Shown in pieces: positions 7,116 to 16,631 of a stretch of DNA of 64,000 nt. The notes below the pieces were generated by a model. It had not been told where the DNA came from. It saw only the letters and a list, made by a program, of their open reading frames with translations, and did no database searches. The DNA comes from Gallintestinimicrobium propionicum (lineage in GTDB: Bacteria > Bacillota > Clostridia > Lachnospirales > Lachnospiraceae). Numbering within the stretch: position 1 is the first letter of the stretch; each line of letters begins with the position of its first letter. The stretch is from the NCBI RefSeq assembly GCF_025567525.1, contig NZ_JAOQJY010000001.1:124001-188000 (forward strand). The letters are read 5' to 3'. The position numbers and the translations under genes were made by a program.

Positions 7116-8798
7116 GTGGCTGTAAATACGATCGACGCTAAGATGCTTGCAAAGATGTTCTTAGCAGGTGCTAAGAATCTGGAGAGTAAGAAAGAGTGGA
7201 TCAATGAATTAAACGTGTTCCCTGTTCCGGATGGTGATACAGGTACGAACATGACACTGACCATTATGTCTGCGGCAAAAGACGTTGCAGCGATGAATGC
7301 AAACAATGACCTGGATATGAAATCCCTGGCAAAGGCGATTTCATCCGGTTCCTTAAGAGGCGCCAGAGGCAACTCAGGCGTCATTTTATCGCAGCTGTTC
7401 AGAGGCTTCACCAAAGCGATCCGCGATTATGATACGATCGATATTCCGCTGCTTGCAGAAGCTTGTGAGAAAGCGGTAGAGACTGCATACAAAGCAGTTA
7501 TGAAACCGAAGGAAGGCACGATCCTGACTGTTGCCAAGAGTGCTTCTTTAAAGGCCCGTGAGCTGGCAGATGCAGGGGAAACCGACCTGGAAAAATATAT
7601 CGGCGATATCATTGAGCGCGCAGACTATGTGCTGAGCCAGACTCCGGAGATGCTGCCTGTTTTAAAACAGGCTGGCGTTGTGGATTCCGGCGGACAGGGT
7701 CTGATGCAGGTGTTAAAGGGCGCTTATGAAGCGTTTTTAGGCAAAGAGATCGACTGGACGGTAACAGAGACCGCAGCTCCTGCAGGGGCTCCGTTTGCAG
7801 GCAGCCAGGAAACCGTTCTGGAAGAGAGCGATATCAAATTCGGCTATTGTACAGAGTTTATCATCATGCTTTCCAAGACCTTTAACATCAAGCAGGAGAT
7901 GGACTTTAAGGCATATCTGGAATCCATCGGCGATTCGATCGTAGTTGTGGCAGATGACGATGTGGTTAAGGTACACGTGCATACCAATGACCCGGGTCTT
8001 GCGATCCAGAAGGCATTAAAGTATGGTGCACTTTCCAATATGAAGATCGACAACATGCGCCTGGAGCACCATGAAAAGGTTGTGAAGATGGCACAGAAGG
8101 AGCAGCAGGAGGCTGCAGCTGCAGCACCGGCTGAGAAAAAGGCAGCGGCATTTATCGCGGTTTCTGTAGGCGAAGGGATCAATGCGATCTTAAAAGACCT
8201 TGGCGTAGACTATATCATCGAGGGTGGTCAGACGATGAACCCGAGCACCGAGGATGTGCTGAATGCCATTGAAAAAGTAAACGCAGAAACCGTTTACGTT
8301 CTCCCTAATAATAAAAATATCATTCTGGCTGCAAACCAGGCAAAATATATGACGGAGGACAAGAAGATCGTTGTCATTCCTACCAAGACAATCGCACAGG
8401 GCATTACCGCAGTGATCAACTATGTACCGGATCTGAGTCCGGAAGAAAATGAAGCGGCGATGACAGAAGCGATCGAAACCGTTCGCACCGGTGAAGTAAC
8501 CTATGCAGTCAGAGATACGGTGATCGACGATCATGAAATCCATCAGGGCGATTACATGGGGATCGGAGATGCAGGAATCCTTGCAGTCGGACAGGCGATC
8601 GAAACAGTTACGAAAGACATGATCGATAGCATGATGGATGAGGATATGGAGCTGATCAGCATCTATTATGGTCAGGAGACCAAAGAGGAAGACGCTGCAG
8701 CGCTCCGCGACAAGGTGGCGGAGAAATATCCGGCGTGTGATGTAGAGCTGCAGTATGGCGGACAGCCGATTTACTACTATATTGTTTCTGCAGAGTGA
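7116..8798 (+). CDS. DAK2/DegV-type protein, FakA (YloV) family
   Basis: The 560-residue protein has an N-terminal DhaL-type ATP-binding domain ('NVFPVPDGDTGTNM' near residue 35, the Asp-rich metal site; 'GARGNSGVILSQ' near 85). A middle domain begins near residue 245 ('IKFGYCTEFIIML'), and a C-terminal DegV-like domain starts around 340 ('AFIAVSVGEGINAILKDLG'). In Staphylococcus FakA is the kinase that phosphorylates fatty acids held by FakB (DegV) proteins for phospholipid synthesis. The start is GTG 7116 with AAGGAGG eight bases upstream; the in-frame TTG at 7095 has no site. An Ala-rich linker sits around residue 335. It lies in the asp23-fakA-recG order conserved in Firmicutes. Confidence 0.9.
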   Translation: MAVNTIDAKMLAKMFLAGAKNLESKKEWINELNVFPVPDGDTGTNMTLTIMSAAKDVAAMNANNDLDMKSLAKAISSGSLRGARGNSGVILSQLFRGFTKAIRDYDTIDIPLLAEACEKAVETAYKAVMKPKEGTILTVAKSASLKARELADAGETDLEKYIGDIIERADYVLSQTPEMLPVLKQAGVVDSGGQGLMQVLKGAYEAFLGKEIDWTVTETAAPAGAPFAGSQETVLEESDIKFGYCTEFIIMLSKTFNIKQEMDFKAYLESIGDSIVVVADDDVVKVHVHTNDPGLAIQKALKYGALSNMKIDNMRLEHHEKVVKMAQKEQQEAAAAAPAEKKAAAFIAVSVGEGINAILKDLGVDYIIEGGQTMNPSTEDVLNAIEKVNAETVYVLPNNKNIILAANQAKYMTEDKKIVVIPTKTIAQGITAVINYVPDLSPEENEAAMTEAIETVRTGEVTYAVRDTVIDDHEIHQGDYMGIGDAGILAVGQAIETVTKDMIDSMMDEDMELISIYYGQETKEEDAAALRDKVAEKYPACDVELQYGGQPIYYYIVSAE

Positions 8799-8804
8799 GG
8801 CATA

Positions 8805-10844
8805 ATGGAAGCCAGTCATTTGATTACAGAGATAAAAGGCGTAGGGGTGAAGACCACTGCGCTTTTTTCGAAACTTCATATTGAAACGATAAAGGATCTG
8901 ATTTCTTATTTTCCGAGAGGCTATGATCATTATGAGGAGGCGCTTCCGGTTGGAGAGCTGTGCACCGGCAAAGTACAGTCGGTAAGAGCCTGTATTGTTG
9001 GTACTCCGTCGATGGTGCGGGCAAAAGGAATGGTCATCACACATGCGCAGGCAGGAGATGCCTCCGGGCGAATGAAGCTGACCTGGTTTCGGATGCCGTA
9101 TCTGAAAAAAGCGCTTCCGGGCGGCAGCTGGCATGTGTTTCGCGGCATGGTACAGGCAGGCACAGGCGGGATGCTTTTCATGGAACAGCCGCGTGTGTTT
9201 TCACAGGGCGATTATGAAACCCTTGCCGGGACATGGCAGCCCAAATATGCGCTGACGAACGGACTGACCAACCATATGATCTCCAAATGTGTGCGGCAGG
9301 CGCTGGAGGAGCTGGAGCTGCCGGATTATCTTCCGGAAGAAATACGGAGCAGATACCGTCTGATCGGATTCCGGGAAGCAATGGAAAAAATCCATTTTCC
9401 AGGAAGTCAGGAGGATGTTGTGATGGCCAGAAGACGTCTGGTCTTCGATGAATTTTTAGCCTTCCTGATTCAGATCAAGCGTCAGAAAAAAGAGAATGCA
9501 GGGCTGTTAATCGATCGGCCGTTGCAGCCGACAGAGGATACGGACCGCCTGATTGCAGCGCTTCCGTATCAGCTGACCGGAGCCCAGCAGAGGGTTTGGA
9601 AGCAGATCGAAGCAGACCTGACAGGACATATGGCGATGAACCGACTGGTTCAGGGGGACGTGGGAAGCGGTAAAACGATCCTTGCTTTTCTGACACTTTT
9701 GGTGTGCAGTGCAAACAGCAGGCAGGGGTGCCTGATGGCACCGACAGAAGTGCTGGCGGTACAGCACTTTGAAGCACTGACAGAGATGACGGAGAAGTAC
9801 GGACTGTGTACAAAGCCGATCCTGCTGACCGGTTCCATGACGTCGAAACAGAAAAAAGAGGCGTATGCACGGATCAAATCCGGGGATGCGGACGTGATTA
9901 TCGGGACACATGCGCTGATTCAGGACAAAGTGGAGTATCGCGATCTTGCATTGGTAGTGACAGATGAACAGCACCGGTTTGGCGTAAGGCAGAGAGAATG
10001 CCTGGCAAATAAGGGGGAGGGCGTACATGTGCTCGTCATGAGCGCGACACCGATTCCGCGGACGCTGGCGATCGTATTATATGGCGATCTGGAAGTGTCT
10101 GTGCTGGACGAGATGCCAAAAAACCGTCTGCCGATTAAAAACTGCGTCGTAGATCTGTCCTTCCGCAAAAAAGCCTATGCCTTTCTCGAAGCGCAGGTGG
10201 AGGCAGGGCATCAGGTCTATGTAATCTGTCCGATGGTAGAAGCCGGAGAGGATTCCGCAGACGGACTAGAAAATGTCACGGATTATACGGAAAAATTAAA
10301 AGCTGCCCTGAATAGCTCGATTCGGGTGGCTGCTTTGCATGGAAAAATGAAGGCAGCACAGAAGCAGGAAATTATGGACGCATTCGGAGCCGGGCAGATC
10401 GATGTCCTTGTATCGACGACGGTTATCGAGGTTGGGATTAATGTTCCCAATGCAACAGTAATGCTTGTGGAAAATGCAGAGCGCTTCGGACTCGCACAGC
10501 TGCATCAGCTGCGGGGACGTGTCGGAAGAGGTCATGCGCAGAGCTTCTGCATTTTTATGACCGGGGATGGAAGCGGTGCAAAAAATAAACGTCTCGATGT
10601 ATTAAATCACTCCAACGACGGATTTTTTATTGCCAATGAGGATTTAAAGCTGCGGGGGCCGGGGGATCTTTTCGGCATTCGCCAAAGCGGTGACCTGGAT
10701 TTTGGATTAGGCGATATTTATCAGGATTCTGATGTGCTGATGCTTGCAGGAGAGCTGGCAGATCAGGTGCTTTCCGGGGACGTGGTGCTTCCGGAAAAGG
10801 AATTCGGATTATTTGAAAAATCGATCGACTATCGGACGATCTGA
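8805..10844 (+). CDS. recG: ATP-dependent DNA helicase RecG
   Basis: This 679-residue RecG has an N-terminal wedge/OB domain ('YFPRGYDHYEEA' near residue 35). Helicase motifs are intact: Walker A 'QGDVGSGKT' (near 283), 'APTEVLAVQHF', the DEQH box 'VTDEQHRFGVRQR' (near 387), 'MSATPIPRTLA', 'VSTTVIEVGINVPNA', and 'QLHQLRGRVGRG'. The RecG C-terminal signature 'DLKLRGPGDLFGIRQSG' is present. It remodels stalled forks and branched DNA in the cytoplasm. The gene starts seven bases after the FakA-like gene, with a modest RBS (GAGTGAGGC), so it is translationally close to its neighbour. Confidence 0.97.
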   Translation: MEASHLITEIKGVGVKTTALFSKLHIETIKDLISYFPRGYDHYEEALPVGELCTGKVQSVRACIVGTPSMVRAKGMVITHAQAGDASGRMKLTWFRMPYLKKALPGGSWHVFRGMVQAGTGGMLFMEQPRVFSQGDYETLAGTWQPKYALTNGLTNHMISKCVRQALEELELPDYLPEEIRSRYRLIGFREAMEKIHFPGSQEDVVMARRRLVFDEFLAFLIQIKRQKKENAGLLIDRPLQPTEDTDRLIAALPYQLTGAQQRVWKQIEADLTGHMAMNRLVQGDVGSGKTILAFLTLLVCSANSRQGCLMAPTEVLAVQHFEALTEMTEKYGLCTKPILLTGSMTSKQKKEAYARIKSGDADVIIGTHALIQDKVEYRDLALVVTDEQHRFGVRQRECLANKGEGVHVLVMSATPIPRTLAIVLYGDLEVSVLDEMPKNRLPIKNCVVDLSFRKKAYAFLEAQVEAGHQVYVICPMVEAGEDSADGLENVTDYTEKLKAALNSSIRVAALHGKMKAAQKQEIMDAFGAGQIDVLVSTTVIEVGINVPNATVMLVENAERFGLAQLHQLRGRVGRGHAQSFCIFMTGDGSGAKNKRLDVLNHSNDGFFIANEDLKLRGPGDLFGIRQSGDLDFGLGDIYQDSDVLMLAGELADQVLSGDVVLPEKEFGLFEKSIDYRTI

Positions 10845-10915
10845 CCGCAGGGCGTGCAAAGTCGGCGCAGGCTTTGCAGCTGTGCGGTTTCGTATCTGAG
10901 AAAAGGGAGAATGAA

Positions 10916-11665
10916 ATGCAGGAAATCAAAAGCCGGGGGCTGACCCGCGACGCGATCAAGATGATCGCGATGCTGACGATGTTTTTCAATCATTTCAGCC
11001 ATGTTTTTCTGACAGCGGGGACATATCCGGCGGAATTTTTGAAAGGAATCGGCTATTTTACTGCGCCGGTGATGTGTTATTTTCTGGTGGAGGGGTTTTA
11101 TAAAACCTCGTCCAGACGTGCGTATGCAAAACGGCTGTTTGTATTTGCGCTGGTGTCCCAGGTGCCCTATTTTCTGGCATTTAACAGAGAGGCGGCAGTC
11201 TTGAATATGATGTTTTCCCTGTTGTTTAGCTTCCTGATCCTGTGCGTGTTCCATGGAGAAGCGTTCCGGCGGGGGAAAGGGCAGCTGCAGATCGCAGGGC
11301 TGTTTTTTTTATCGGTATTTTCAGACTGGTCTGCGCTCGCCCCGGCGTTTACGCTGTTGTTTGACCGGGCGGGGCAGGAACGGAAAAAACTGCAGAAAAC
11401 CTTTCTGTTCGTGACAGCGGTTGTCGGAATCAACGAAGCAGCGTCTGTGGCGCAGACGGAGGGCGTTTTTGGGGTTCCGGAAGGCGCAGTGCGCGTTTTG
11501 TTCTCAATGACAGGTCCGGCGCTGGCGGGACTGTGTATTTTATATGGATACAATGGGGAGCGGGCAAAAAAAGGACAGCAGGTTTTGAAATGGTTCTTCT
11601 ACGGATTTTATCCGTTGCATCTGCTTTTGTTGTGGCTGGCGGCCCGGGCAATGGGAACGATGTAG
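10916..11665 (+). CDS. TraX family membrane protein
   Basis: The 249-residue protein has the TraX-family start 'LTRDAIKMIAMLTMFFNHFS', 'YFTAPVMCYFLVEGFYKTSS' and about eight hydrophobic helices. It ends 'WFFYGFYPLHLLLLWLAARA', the hallmark end of the family. TraX of the F plasmid acetylates pilin, but chromosomal homologues in Firmicutes are widespread and not tied to conjugation; an acyltransferase role is the common guess. ATG 10916 is preceded by AAAAGGGAGA. A hairpin-forming stretch (10846-10888) separates it from recG. Confidence 0.85.
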   Translation: MQEIKSRGLTRDAIKMIAMLTMFFNHFSHVFLTAGTYPAEFLKGIGYFTAPVMCYFLVEGFYKTSSRRAYAKRLFVFALVSQVPYFLAFNREAAVLNMMFSLLFSFLILCVFHGEAFRRGKGQLQIAGLFFLSVFSDWSALAPAFTLLFDRAGQERKKLQKTFLFVTAVVGINEAASVAQTEGVFGVPEGAVRVLFSMTGPALAGLCILYGYNGERAKKGQQVLKWFFYGFYPLHLLLLWLAARAMGTM

Positions 11666-11783
11666 CAGCTGTTTGGAAACGTGGCGCAAAAATCGCAGCG
11701 GGACTTCCCAAAATCGAACATATGTGTTATACTCTCGAAAGTAATTCGACTTTTACAGTTCGCGGGCGATCCGTGAACTGAGT

Positions 11784-11905
11784 TTTTCATCGTATAGGAA
11801 ACTTCGTTTCTATACGATGAAAACGCTCCGCGAGGATGCGCACTCGGCGCAAGGGTAGATGGTTGCCGAAGCAACCGCGCCTCGGCGCGGGAATGTGCCA
11901 AGGCA
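11784..11905. repeat. ATCGTATAG palindromic repeat, copy 1 (variant)
   Basis: A 14-bp inverted repeat (TTTTCATCGTATAG and its complement, 11784-11823, loop GAAACTTCGTTT) is followed by CGCTCCGCGAGGAT and a second structured part with GTTGCcgaaGCAAC and GAATGTGCCaaGGCAC. The 11666-12094 intergenic stretch holds only this and the next repeat; no gene is visible. Confidence 0.75.
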
Positions 11906-11910
11906 CATTC

Positions 11911-12055
11911 TTTTTATCGTATAGGAAACTTCGTTTCTATACGATAAAAACGCTCCGCGAGGATCGCACTTTGGCGGAGTGGAATTATGTCGCTTGCGCG
12001 ACCCGCCGCAGGCAGAGAATCCTGCGAAGCAGGATTCTATTTTCTTATGATAGAA
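11911..12055. repeat. ATCGTATAG palindromic repeat, copy 2
   Basis: The same hairpin (11911-11950) is followed by CGCTCCGCGAGGATCGCACT, a GCGGAGTGGAA block, TCGCTTGCGCGA, CCCGCCGCAGGC and AATCCTGCgaaGCAGGATT. It closely matches the copy at 18411-18543. Confidence 0.8.
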
Positions 12056-12094
12056 ATTTGGGCAGTTTGGAATCGGAAAGAAAGGATCAGATAG

Positions 12095-14017
12095 ATGGCA
12101 CAAAATACAACCTATGACGCTTCCAGCATTACGGTGCTGGAGGGACTGGAGGCAGTGCGGAAACGACCGGGCATGTATATCGGCAGCGTTTCCACGAAGG
12201 GCTTGAACCACCTGATTTATGAAATCGTGGATAACGCTGTGGACGAGCATCTGGCTGGCTACTGCAGCAAAATCACCGTAATTCTGGAAAAAGACGGTTC
12301 AGCGACCGTTTCGGACAACGGACGCGGTATCCCGGTCGGGATGCATGAAAAAGGAATCAGTGCGGAGCGTCTGGTTTTCACGACCCTGCATGCAGGCGGT
12401 AAGTTTGACAATAACGCCTATAAGACCAGCGGCGGTCTGCACGGTGTCGGCTCCTCCGTCGTCAATGCGCTTTCGAAGCATCTGACAGTGCGTGTAAAGG
12501 ACGGAAAAAATGTCTATGAGGATACTTATGAGTACGGCAATCCAACGACCGAACTGGTCAATGGACTGCTGCCGGTCGTTGGACGTACAAGAGAGACCGG
12601 AACGACGATTTCGTTCCTGCCGGACGATACGATTTTTGATAAAACCAGATTTAAAGAGGACGATATCAAAAGCCGCCTGCACGAGACGGCGTACTTAAAC
12701 CCTGCGTTGATAATTCACTTCGAGGATTGCAGAGGGACAGAGCCGGAGATTTTGGACTATCACGAGCCGGAGGGTATTGTCGGATTTATTAAGGATATGA
12801 ACAAGTCCTGCGAGGCGGTGACGGACGTTATCTCATTTCAGGGCGAAAGCGACGGAATCTCTGTCGAGGGTGCATTTCAGTATATCAACGAGTTCCACGA
12901 AAATGTGCTGGGATTCTGCAATAACATCTACAATGCGGAGGGCGGCACGCATCTGACCGGCTTCAAGACGCAGTTTACGACGATCATCAACAGCTACGCG
13001 CGGGAGCTCAATATTTTAAAGGAAAAAGACCAGAACTTCACCGGTCCGGACGTGCGAAACGGCATGACGGCGGTCATTTCGATCAAGCATCCCGATCCGC
13101 GGTTTGAAGGACAAACAAAGACTAAGCTGGACAATCAGGATGCGGCGAAGGTTGTGGCAAAGGTCGTGGGCGAAGAGCTGACCAGATTTTTTGACAGAAA
13201 CTTAGAGACGTTAAAAGCTGTCATCGGCTGCGCGGAAAAGGCGGCCAAAATCCGCAAAACAGAGGAGCGCGCCAAGACGAATATGCTGACGAAGCAGAAG
13301 TTTTCGTTTGATTCCAACGGAAAGCTGGCAAACTGCGAGTCGAAGGACGCATCGAAATGTGAAATTTTTATCGTAGAAGGAGATTCTGCGGGCGGCTCCG
13401 CCAAGATGGCGAGAAACCGGATGTATCAGGCGATTCTGCCGATTCGCGGTAAGATTCTGAATGTAGAAAAGGCGAGCATCGACAAGGTGCTGGCAAACGC
13501 TGAGATCAAGACGATGATCAATGCGTTCGGATGCGGTTTTTCGGAAGGCTACGGCAACGATTTCGATATCACGAAGCTGCGTTATGACAAGATCATCATC
13601 ATGGCGGATGCCGATGTGGACGGCGCGCACATTTCCACTCTGCTTCTGACGCTGTTTTACCGGTTCATGCCGGAGCTGATTTTCGAAGGACACGTTTATA
13701 TCGCAATGCCGCCGCTGTATAAGGCGATGCCGTCCAGGGGTGCAGAGGAATATCTTTACGACGACAAGGCACTGGAGCGCTACCGCAAACGTCACAAGGG
13801 ACCGTTCCATCTGCAGCGCTACAAAGGTCTGGGCGAAATGGATGCCCAGCAGCTGTGGGAGACGACGCTGGATCCGGAGACGAGAATGTTGAAGCTTGTG
13901 GAGATCGAGGACGCCAGAATGGCGTCTGAAGTGACGGAAATGCTGATGGGAACCGAGGTTCCGCCGCGCCGCGCGTTTATTTACCGCAATGCGACAGATG
14001 CAGAACTGGATATCTGA
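12095..14017 (+). CDS. parE: Type IIA topoisomerase subunit B (ParE-type)
   Basis: The 640-residue protein has the GHKL ATPase start 'ITVLEGLEAVRKRPGMYIGS', 'YEIVDNAVDEHLAGYC', the ATP lid 'GGKFDNNAYKTSGGLHGVGS', the TOPRIM part 'EIFIVEGDSAGGSAKMAR' (near residue 425) with 'IIIMADADVDGAHISTLLL', and the C-terminal 'QRYKGLGEMDAQQLWETT'. It is the B subunit of a second topoisomerase pair common in Lachnospiraceae, usually called topoisomerase IV or a gyrase paralogue. RBS GAAAGGATCAG precedes ATG 12095. The partner gene follows after 129 bases. I prefer ParE because the paired A subunit lacks a clear GyrA box. Confidence 0.88.
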   Translation: MAQNTTYDASSITVLEGLEAVRKRPGMYIGSVSTKGLNHLIYEIVDNAVDEHLAGYCSKITVILEKDGSATVSDNGRGIPVGMHEKGISAERLVFTTLHAGGKFDNNAYKTSGGLHGVGSSVVNALSKHLTVRVKDGKNVYEDTYEYGNPTTELVNGLLPVVGRTRETGTTISFLPDDTIFDKTRFKEDDIKSRLHETAYLNPALIIHFEDCRGTEPEILDYHEPEGIVGFIKDMNKSCEAVTDVISFQGESDGISVEGAFQYINEFHENVLGFCNNIYNAEGGTHLTGFKTQFTTIINSYARELNILKEKDQNFTGPDVRNGMTAVISIKHPDPRFEGQTKTKLDNQDAAKVVAKVVGEELTRFFDRNLETLKAVIGCAEKAAKIRKTEERAKTNMLTKQKFSFDSNGKLANCESKDASKCEIFIVEGDSAGGSAKMARNRMYQAILPIRGKILNVEKASIDKVLANAEIKTMINAFGCGFSEGYGNDFDITKLRYDKIIIMADADVDGAHISTLLLTLFYRFMPELIFEGHVYIAMPPLYKAMPSRGAEEYLYDDKALERYRKRHKGPFHLQRYKGLGEMDAQQLWETTLDPETRMLKLVEIEDARMASEVTEMLMGTEVPPRRAFIYRNATDAELDI

Positions 14018-14094
14018 CCGGGCAGATAGCTGATATAAGGAAGAAAAATTGAAAAATGAAATTTTTCAATCGCGAGATTTGTGTCTGCGTGCAC

Positions 14095-14137
14095 TTGACA
14101 CAAACTCGACATGCGCAAAAGGCGTGCGCAGAAATGA
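14095..14137 (+). repeat. Short gene-upstream repeat, copy 1
   Basis: TTGACACAAACTCGACATG followed by CGCAAAAGGCGTGCGCAGAAATGA ends nine bases before the parC start. Near-identical copies lie at 20436-20477 and 39023-39065. Each contains a short TGCGC...GCGCA stem. Confidence 0.75.
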
Positions 14138-14146
14138 GCAGAAAAA

Positions 14147-16390
14147 ATGGAAGATAACAACAGAATTATAAAAACGGAATATTCCGAGCTGATGCAGAAA
14201 TCTTATATCGATTATGCGATGAGCGTTATCGTGGCGCGTGCCCTGCCGGACGTGCGGGACGGCTTAAAGCCGGTACAGCGCCGCGTGCTTTACGATATGT
14301 ACGAGCTTGGAATCCGCTATGACAGACCATACCGAAAGAGCGCGCGTATCGTCGGTGATACGATGGGTAAATATCATCCGCACGGCGACAGCTCGATCTA
14401 CGAAGCACTGGTCGTTATGGCGCAGGAATTTAAAAAGGGACAGCCGTTAATCGATGGACACGGCAATTTCGGCAATATTGAGGGTGACGGTGCGGCTGCG
14501 ATGCGATATACGGAGGCGCGCCTGGAAAAGCTGACGCAGGACGCCTTTTTGGAAGATCTGGATAAGGATGTCGTGGACTTTATCCCGAACTTCGATGAGA
14601 CGGAAAAGGAGCCGTCCGTTTTGCCCTGCCGCATCCCGAACCTTCTGGTCAACGGCTCTGAGGGTATCGCCGTCGGCATGGCGACGAGCATTCCGCCGCA
14701 CAACCTCAGCGAGGTCATCGATGCGGTAAAGGCATATATGCTGGATGAAAACATCACGACCGCAGAGCTGATGCGCTACATGCAGGGACCGGACTTCCCG
14801 ACCGGCGGTATCGTGACGAACAAAGACGAGCTGCTTTCCATCTATGAAACCGGCGCAGGCAAAATCAAGCTGCGCGGCAAGGTGGAGACGGAAAAAGGCA
14901 AAAACGGCAGGACAAACGTTGTCATCACGGAGATTCCCTATACGATGATCGGCGCGAACATCGGTAAGTTCCTGTCGGACGTCGCAGCGCTTGCGGAGAG
15001 CAAAAAGACGACGGATATCGTGGATATTTCAAACCAGTCGTCCAAAGAGGGCATCCGGATTGTGATCGAACTCAAAAAAGATGCGGACGTCGATCATTTT
15101 ATCAGTATGCTGTATAAAAAGACACGTCTGGAAGATACCTTTGGCGTGAACATGCTCGCGATTTCCGACGGACGTCCCGAAACGCTCGGTTTAAAACAGA
15201 TCATCAAGGCAAATACCGATTTCCAGTTTGAAATCAACCGCCGCAAATATGAGAGACTGCTGGCAAAAGAGCAGGAAAAACGCGAGATTCAGGAAGGCCT
15301 GATCAAAGCCTGCAATGTGATCGATTTAATTATCGAGATTTTGCGCGGTTCACGCGACCGGACGATGGCAAAGGCGTGCCTGGTGGACGGCGTGACGGAG
15401 GGAATCAAATTTAAAACAAAACAGGCTTCCGTGATGGCGGCGCAGCTTTGCTTTACGGAAAATCAGGCGAATGCGATTCTGGATATGCGTCTGTATAAGC
15501 TGATCGGTCTGGAAATTGAGGCCCTGATCAAAGAGCACGAAGAGACAATTGCAAATATTTACCGGTATGAGGATATTTTGGAACGGAAAAGCGCAATGGC
15601 GCAGGTTATTATCAATGAGCTGGATGCGCTCAAGAAAGAATATTCGCAGAAGCGCCGCACGGTGATCGATAACTGTGAGGAAGTTGTTTTTGAAGAGAAA
15701 AAAATCGAGGAAGCGCCGGCTTACTGCCTGATTGACCGGTTCGGTTATACCAGATGCGTAGACGTTGCGACGTTCGAACGCAATCAGGAAGCGGCGTTTG
15801 CGGAAAACCGTTTTGTATTTCTGGTAAAGAATACCGGCAGGATCTGTCTGTTTACCAATACCGGACAGCTTTATACGGTCAAGGTGTCCGATCTGCCCTT
15901 TGGCAAGTTCCGCGATAAGGCAATTCCGCTCGACAACGTGAGCAATTTCGATTCGACCAGGGAACAGCTCCTGTTGGCAGTCGGTCAGAGTGAGTTGAAT
16001 CTCTACCGTCTGCTGTTTGTGACAAAACAGGGTATGACAAAGATGGTAGACGGCGGCGAGTTCGATGTGATGAAGCGTACTGTGGCGGCGACAAAGTTGC
16101 AGGAGGACGACGAGGTAGCGAATGTCTGTGTTTATCAGGATCAGAAATACATTATTTTGCAGTCAAAGGACGGATTTTTTCTGCGCTTCGAGGTGGAAGA
16201 AATCCCGGAGAAAAAGAAAAACGCGGTTGGCGTGCGTGGGATGAAGCTGTCGGATGGCGATGAGATTGAAGCGGTATTTTATACGAGGCCGGGCGATGAG
16301 ACGAGTGTGGAATATAAAAGCAGAACGCTTGTTCTGAATCAGTTGAAGCCTGCGCACAGGGATTCCAAAGGAACGAAGGTCAGAGCTTGA
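14147..16390 (+). CDS. parC: Type IIA topoisomerase subunit A (ParC-type)
   Basis: The 747-residue protein has 'SYIDYAMSVIVARALPDVRD', the winged-helix catalytic region with 'ARIVGDTMGKYHPHGDSSIY' (quinolone-determining region, Ser and Glu in the usual positions, so not an obviously resistant type) and 'AAMRYTEARL' with the active-site Tyr near residue 122. A coiled-coil region with 'LAKEQEKREIQEGLIKA' and a C-terminal beta-pinwheel ('VKNTGRICLFTNTGQLY', 'ILQSKDGFFLRFEVEEIPEK') follow. I see no QRRGGKG GyrA box, which argues for a topoisomerase IV-like decatenase rather than gyrase. It forms the A2B2 enzyme with the upstream gene product. The RBS is weak (GAGCAG). Confidence 0.87.
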   Translation: MEDNNRIIKTEYSELMQKSYIDYAMSVIVARALPDVRDGLKPVQRRVLYDMYELGIRYDRPYRKSARIVGDTMGKYHPHGDSSIYEALVVMAQEFKKGQPLIDGHGNFGNIEGDGAAAMRYTEARLEKLTQDAFLEDLDKDVVDFIPNFDETEKEPSVLPCRIPNLLVNGSEGIAVGMATSIPPHNLSEVIDAVKAYMLDENITTAELMRYMQGPDFPTGGIVTNKDELLSIYETGAGKIKLRGKVETEKGKNGRTNVVITEIPYTMIGANIGKFLSDVAALAESKKTTDIVDISNQSSKEGIRIVIELKKDADVDHFISMLYKKTRLEDTFGVNMLAISDGRPETLGLKQIIKANTDFQFEINRRKYERLLAKEQEKREIQEGLIKACNVIDLIIEILRGSRDRTMAKACLVDGVTEGIKFKTKQASVMAAQLCFTENQANAILDMRLYKLIGLEIEALIKEHEETIANIYRYEDILERKSAMAQVIINELDALKKEYSQKRRTVIDNCEEVVFEEKKIEEAPAYCLIDRFGYTRCVDVATFERNQEAAFAENRFVFLVKNTGRICLFTNTGQLYTVKVSDLPFGKFRDKAIPLDNVSNFDSTREQLLLAVGQSELNLYRLLFVTKQGMTKMVDGGEFDVMKRTVAATKLQEDDEVANVCVYQDQKYIILQSKDGFFLRFEVEEIPEKKKNAVGVRGMKLSDGDEIEAVFYTRPGDETSVEYKSRTLVLNQLKPAHRDSKGTKVRA

Positions 16391-16434
16391 CGAAACGGAT
16401 AGAATGCAGTATGCTGAAATTCAGATATTTTTTT

Positions 16435-16596
16435 GTTACAGTTCACTCGTACCCTTCTGAGTTCAGATTCCGTGCTTGCACGAAAATCTGAACTCAAAGG
16501 GTACGAAGGGAGCGCCATTTTATGAGCAAAAAGAGCTGCGAAGCAGCGGAAAGCATCGAAGATGCGCTTTTGCGAATGGCGCGTGTGAACAGTAAC
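16435..16596. repeat. MITE-like nested palindromic element
   Basis: Outer arms GTTACAGTTCAC and GTGAACAGTAAC (11 of 12 pair) delimit 162 bp. Inside are a strong hairpin from GTACCCTT to AAGGGTAC (stem over 18 bp), a GCGCCATT/AATGGCGC pair and GCTGCgaaGCAGC. No ORF is inside. T-rich tracts lie just outside both arms. Confidence 0.65.
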
Positions 16597-16631
16597 ATTT
16601 TTTGACCTGATTTTGGAGGAATTGGAAATTT

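Noticed and set aside
12095..16390. Calling the pair gyrB-gyrA
   Set aside because: No GyrA-box (QRRGGKG) is visible in the C-terminal domain, and the pair sits with rsmD-coaD rather than near dnaA-recF-type genes. The name remains uncertain.
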